64,000 bases of DNA from Pagrus major (lineage: Eukaryota > Chordata > Actinopteri > Spariformes > Sparidae), in contig NC_133216.1 in the NCBI RefSeq assembly GCF_040436345.1, positions 13,906,110 to 13,970,109 of the forward strand, written 5' to 3'. Position numbers and translations under genes: made by a program. Below the pieces are notes generated by a model that was not told the DNA's origin, did no database searches, and was given only the letters and a program-made list of their open reading frames with translations. Shown here one piece after another: positions 63,101 to 64,000 of the stretch; the stretch's first letter is position 1; every line of letters starts with the position of its first letter.

Positions 63101-64000
63101 GAGAGATGAGAAAAACATGAAGAAACTGCTCGAAGGTCTGGGTTACGAGGTGGTGAAACACCCAAACCTCACAGCAAAGGTACTTTATAAAAAGGGAGAT
63201 AAAAAAAACAACATACTTTTGTGTGGTTGATTTGGTGACACAGTCACTGATATTTAATATTTTTGGTTTTACAGGCCATTGATGCTGCTATCAGAGACTT
63301 CTCTGAACATCCGAAACTCAAAGAGACAGACAGTGTGGTGGTGGTTATCATGTCTCACGGGAAAGAGGGAGTTGTCCTCGGTGTCGACTGGAAAAAAGAG
63401 ACATCTGGTGATGAGAAACCAGATGAGTTCCCCATCAACGACATTTACAAACACTTGGGCCCAGAGAAATGTAAAGCGCTGATGGACAAACCCAAGATCA
63501 TCATCATCAATGCCTGCAGAGGAGGTGACGCTCATTTACTCTTACATGTATAGATATAAGAAAAACAACAAACATGAGCAAGGATTTCAGGCTCTGTATT
63601 GAAAATATGCCAAATGCGTTTCAGGGAAGGACGGATCAGTATTTGTTAAAGATGGCGCAAACGCAGCTGAACCCTGTAACGATGTGGTCCAGCCGGGTCC
63701 ATCCTCGTCTGCTGGTGAACAAAGGGGCAGTTCTTTGCGACGTGTGCACAGAGAAAAAGACTTCATTTATTTCCTCTCCTGCACCCCTGGTGAGTTAACT
63801 TAAATATTATCAGATATTATACATGGTCTGGGTGAATTCTCGATTCTAATTGGCTGGAGGGTGTCAATTAAGTTTTGATATACAGACACGTAGTTACATT
63901 ATGTAATAGAACTAAATACATCTTCTGTTTCTGTGTGTTTTCACTGCAGATACTGTCTCATACAGAGACCCTGTTAAGGGGTCCTGTCTGATCCAGTTTG
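60180..64000 (+). CDS. casp1: CARD-containing inflammatory caspase (caspase-1-like), 5' part, runs off window
   Basis: Cysteine protease of inflammasome signalling. Exons in window: 60180-60186, 61436-61714, 61823-61926, 62112-62211, 62304-62407, 63003-63179, 63275-63524, 63625-63789, 63950-64000+, all in phase. The first exon is only ATGGCAG, giving the MADE start typical of caspase-1. The CARD covers about residues 3-90. Residues 96-198 form a linker containing a tandem duplication: exon 4 resembles the C-terminal half of the CARD and exon 5 repeats exon 3. The p20 domain starts near 199 (IYPVTKES), with catalytic H285 (MSHG) and C338 in NACRG, where QACRG is usual. The p10 part begins around VHREKDFIYF with SYRDPVKGS. 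The 3' end is not in the window. Fish have several caspase-1-like paralogues, so the symbol is provisional. Confidence 0.88.
60590..60720 (+). repeat. Degenerate tandem AT repeat (TAAATCTAAATGT type) in caspase intron 1
   Basis: Units of 11-13 bases built from TAAATCT, AAATGT and their mirror TTAATGTTTAATG recur about ten times with small changes. Confidence 0.75.
61795..62435 (+). repeat. Tandem exon duplication inside the caspase gene
   Basis: Exon 3 (61823-61926) and exon 5 (62304-62407) are both 104 nt and align throughout. Their flanks align too: TTTTGCTGTTCCCAG before each, and GTTAGTAATTCATAAAAGC after each. The offset is 481 bases. Exon 4 (62112-62211) aligns with the 3' half of CARD exon 2, so the duplicated unit appears to be the CARD C-half, an intron and the linker exon. 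Confidence 0.85.
62485..62935. mobile_element. Inverted-repeat element (about 450 bp) in caspase intron 5
   Basis: TGCTGTATCGTAGGCAACTG at 62486 pairs with its inverse CAGTTGCCTACGATACAGCA ending at 62934. The arms extend over about 50 bases to CTTGAAGACGTTTCACCTC / GAGACGTCTTCAAG. From memory, sequence like this is abundant in fish genomes and may extend a little past 62935. No clear target duplication was seen and the family is not assigned. Confidence 0.75.

Noticed and set aside
47081-64000. Fc receptor, rabgef1 and caspase as one coordinated immune system
   Set aside because: They are only neighbours, with separate promoters and different orientations. No shared motif or fusion supports joint function.

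Overview
The window is vertebrate genomic DNA, almost certainly from a spiny-rayed (percomorph) teleost. It has short GT-AG introns, many short non-autonomous DNA transposons of types common in such fish, LINE 3' tails and long dinucleotide repeats. It also carries the vertebrate neighbour set ppm1l - nmd3 - sptssb - otol1. No prokaryotic, viral, tRNA, rRNA or CRISPR feature was recognised. Gene models were built by hand from splice sites and reading phase. All four complete multi-exon models (nmd3, otol1, the Fc receptor gene, rabgef1) give coding lengths divisible by three.

Layout. 1-6024: first coding exon of ppm1l (minus strand) and part of its long intron 1, with a GC-rich promoter to about 6650. 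8.8-23.1 kb: complete nmd3 (plus, 15 coding exons, 504 aa), head-to-head with ppm1l. 27.0-30.1 kb: sptssb (plus), with one coding exon of 80 codons behind a non-coding leader. 30.1-41.8 kb: a gene-poor stretch with repeats, microsatellites and two unexplained open or GC-rich segments. 41.8-45.7 kb: otol1, the inner-ear short-chain collagen otolin (plus, 4 coding exons, 484 aa). 47.1-50.1 kb: a three-Ig-domain Fc receptor-like gene (minus, 6 coding exons, 442 aa) with no membrane segment. 54.1-58.2 kb: rabgef1/Rabex-5 (minus, 8 coding exons, 506 aa). 60.2 kb to the window end: the 5' part of a CARD-containing caspase-1-like gene (plus), running off the edge.

The left half is a conserved housekeeping and otolith block: a protein phosphatase, the 60S ribosome export adaptor, a sphingolipid-synthesis subunit and otolin. 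The right half joins it to two immune-type genes flanking a Rab5 exchange factor. The genes act in separate pathways, and nothing in the sequence shows that they form one system.

The most unusual points are in the immune genes. The caspase carries an internal tandem duplication in which the C-terminal half of its CARD exon and the following linker exon are repeated, and its active-site pentapeptide reads NACRG rather than the usual QACRG. The Fc receptor-like gene ends in a Pro/Thr/Ser-rich tail with two in-frame tandem repeats and no transmembrane exon, which suggests a soluble receptor. Several unrelated-looking MITE families share TTAAAGG termini and TTAA targets, which suggests one mobilising transposase.
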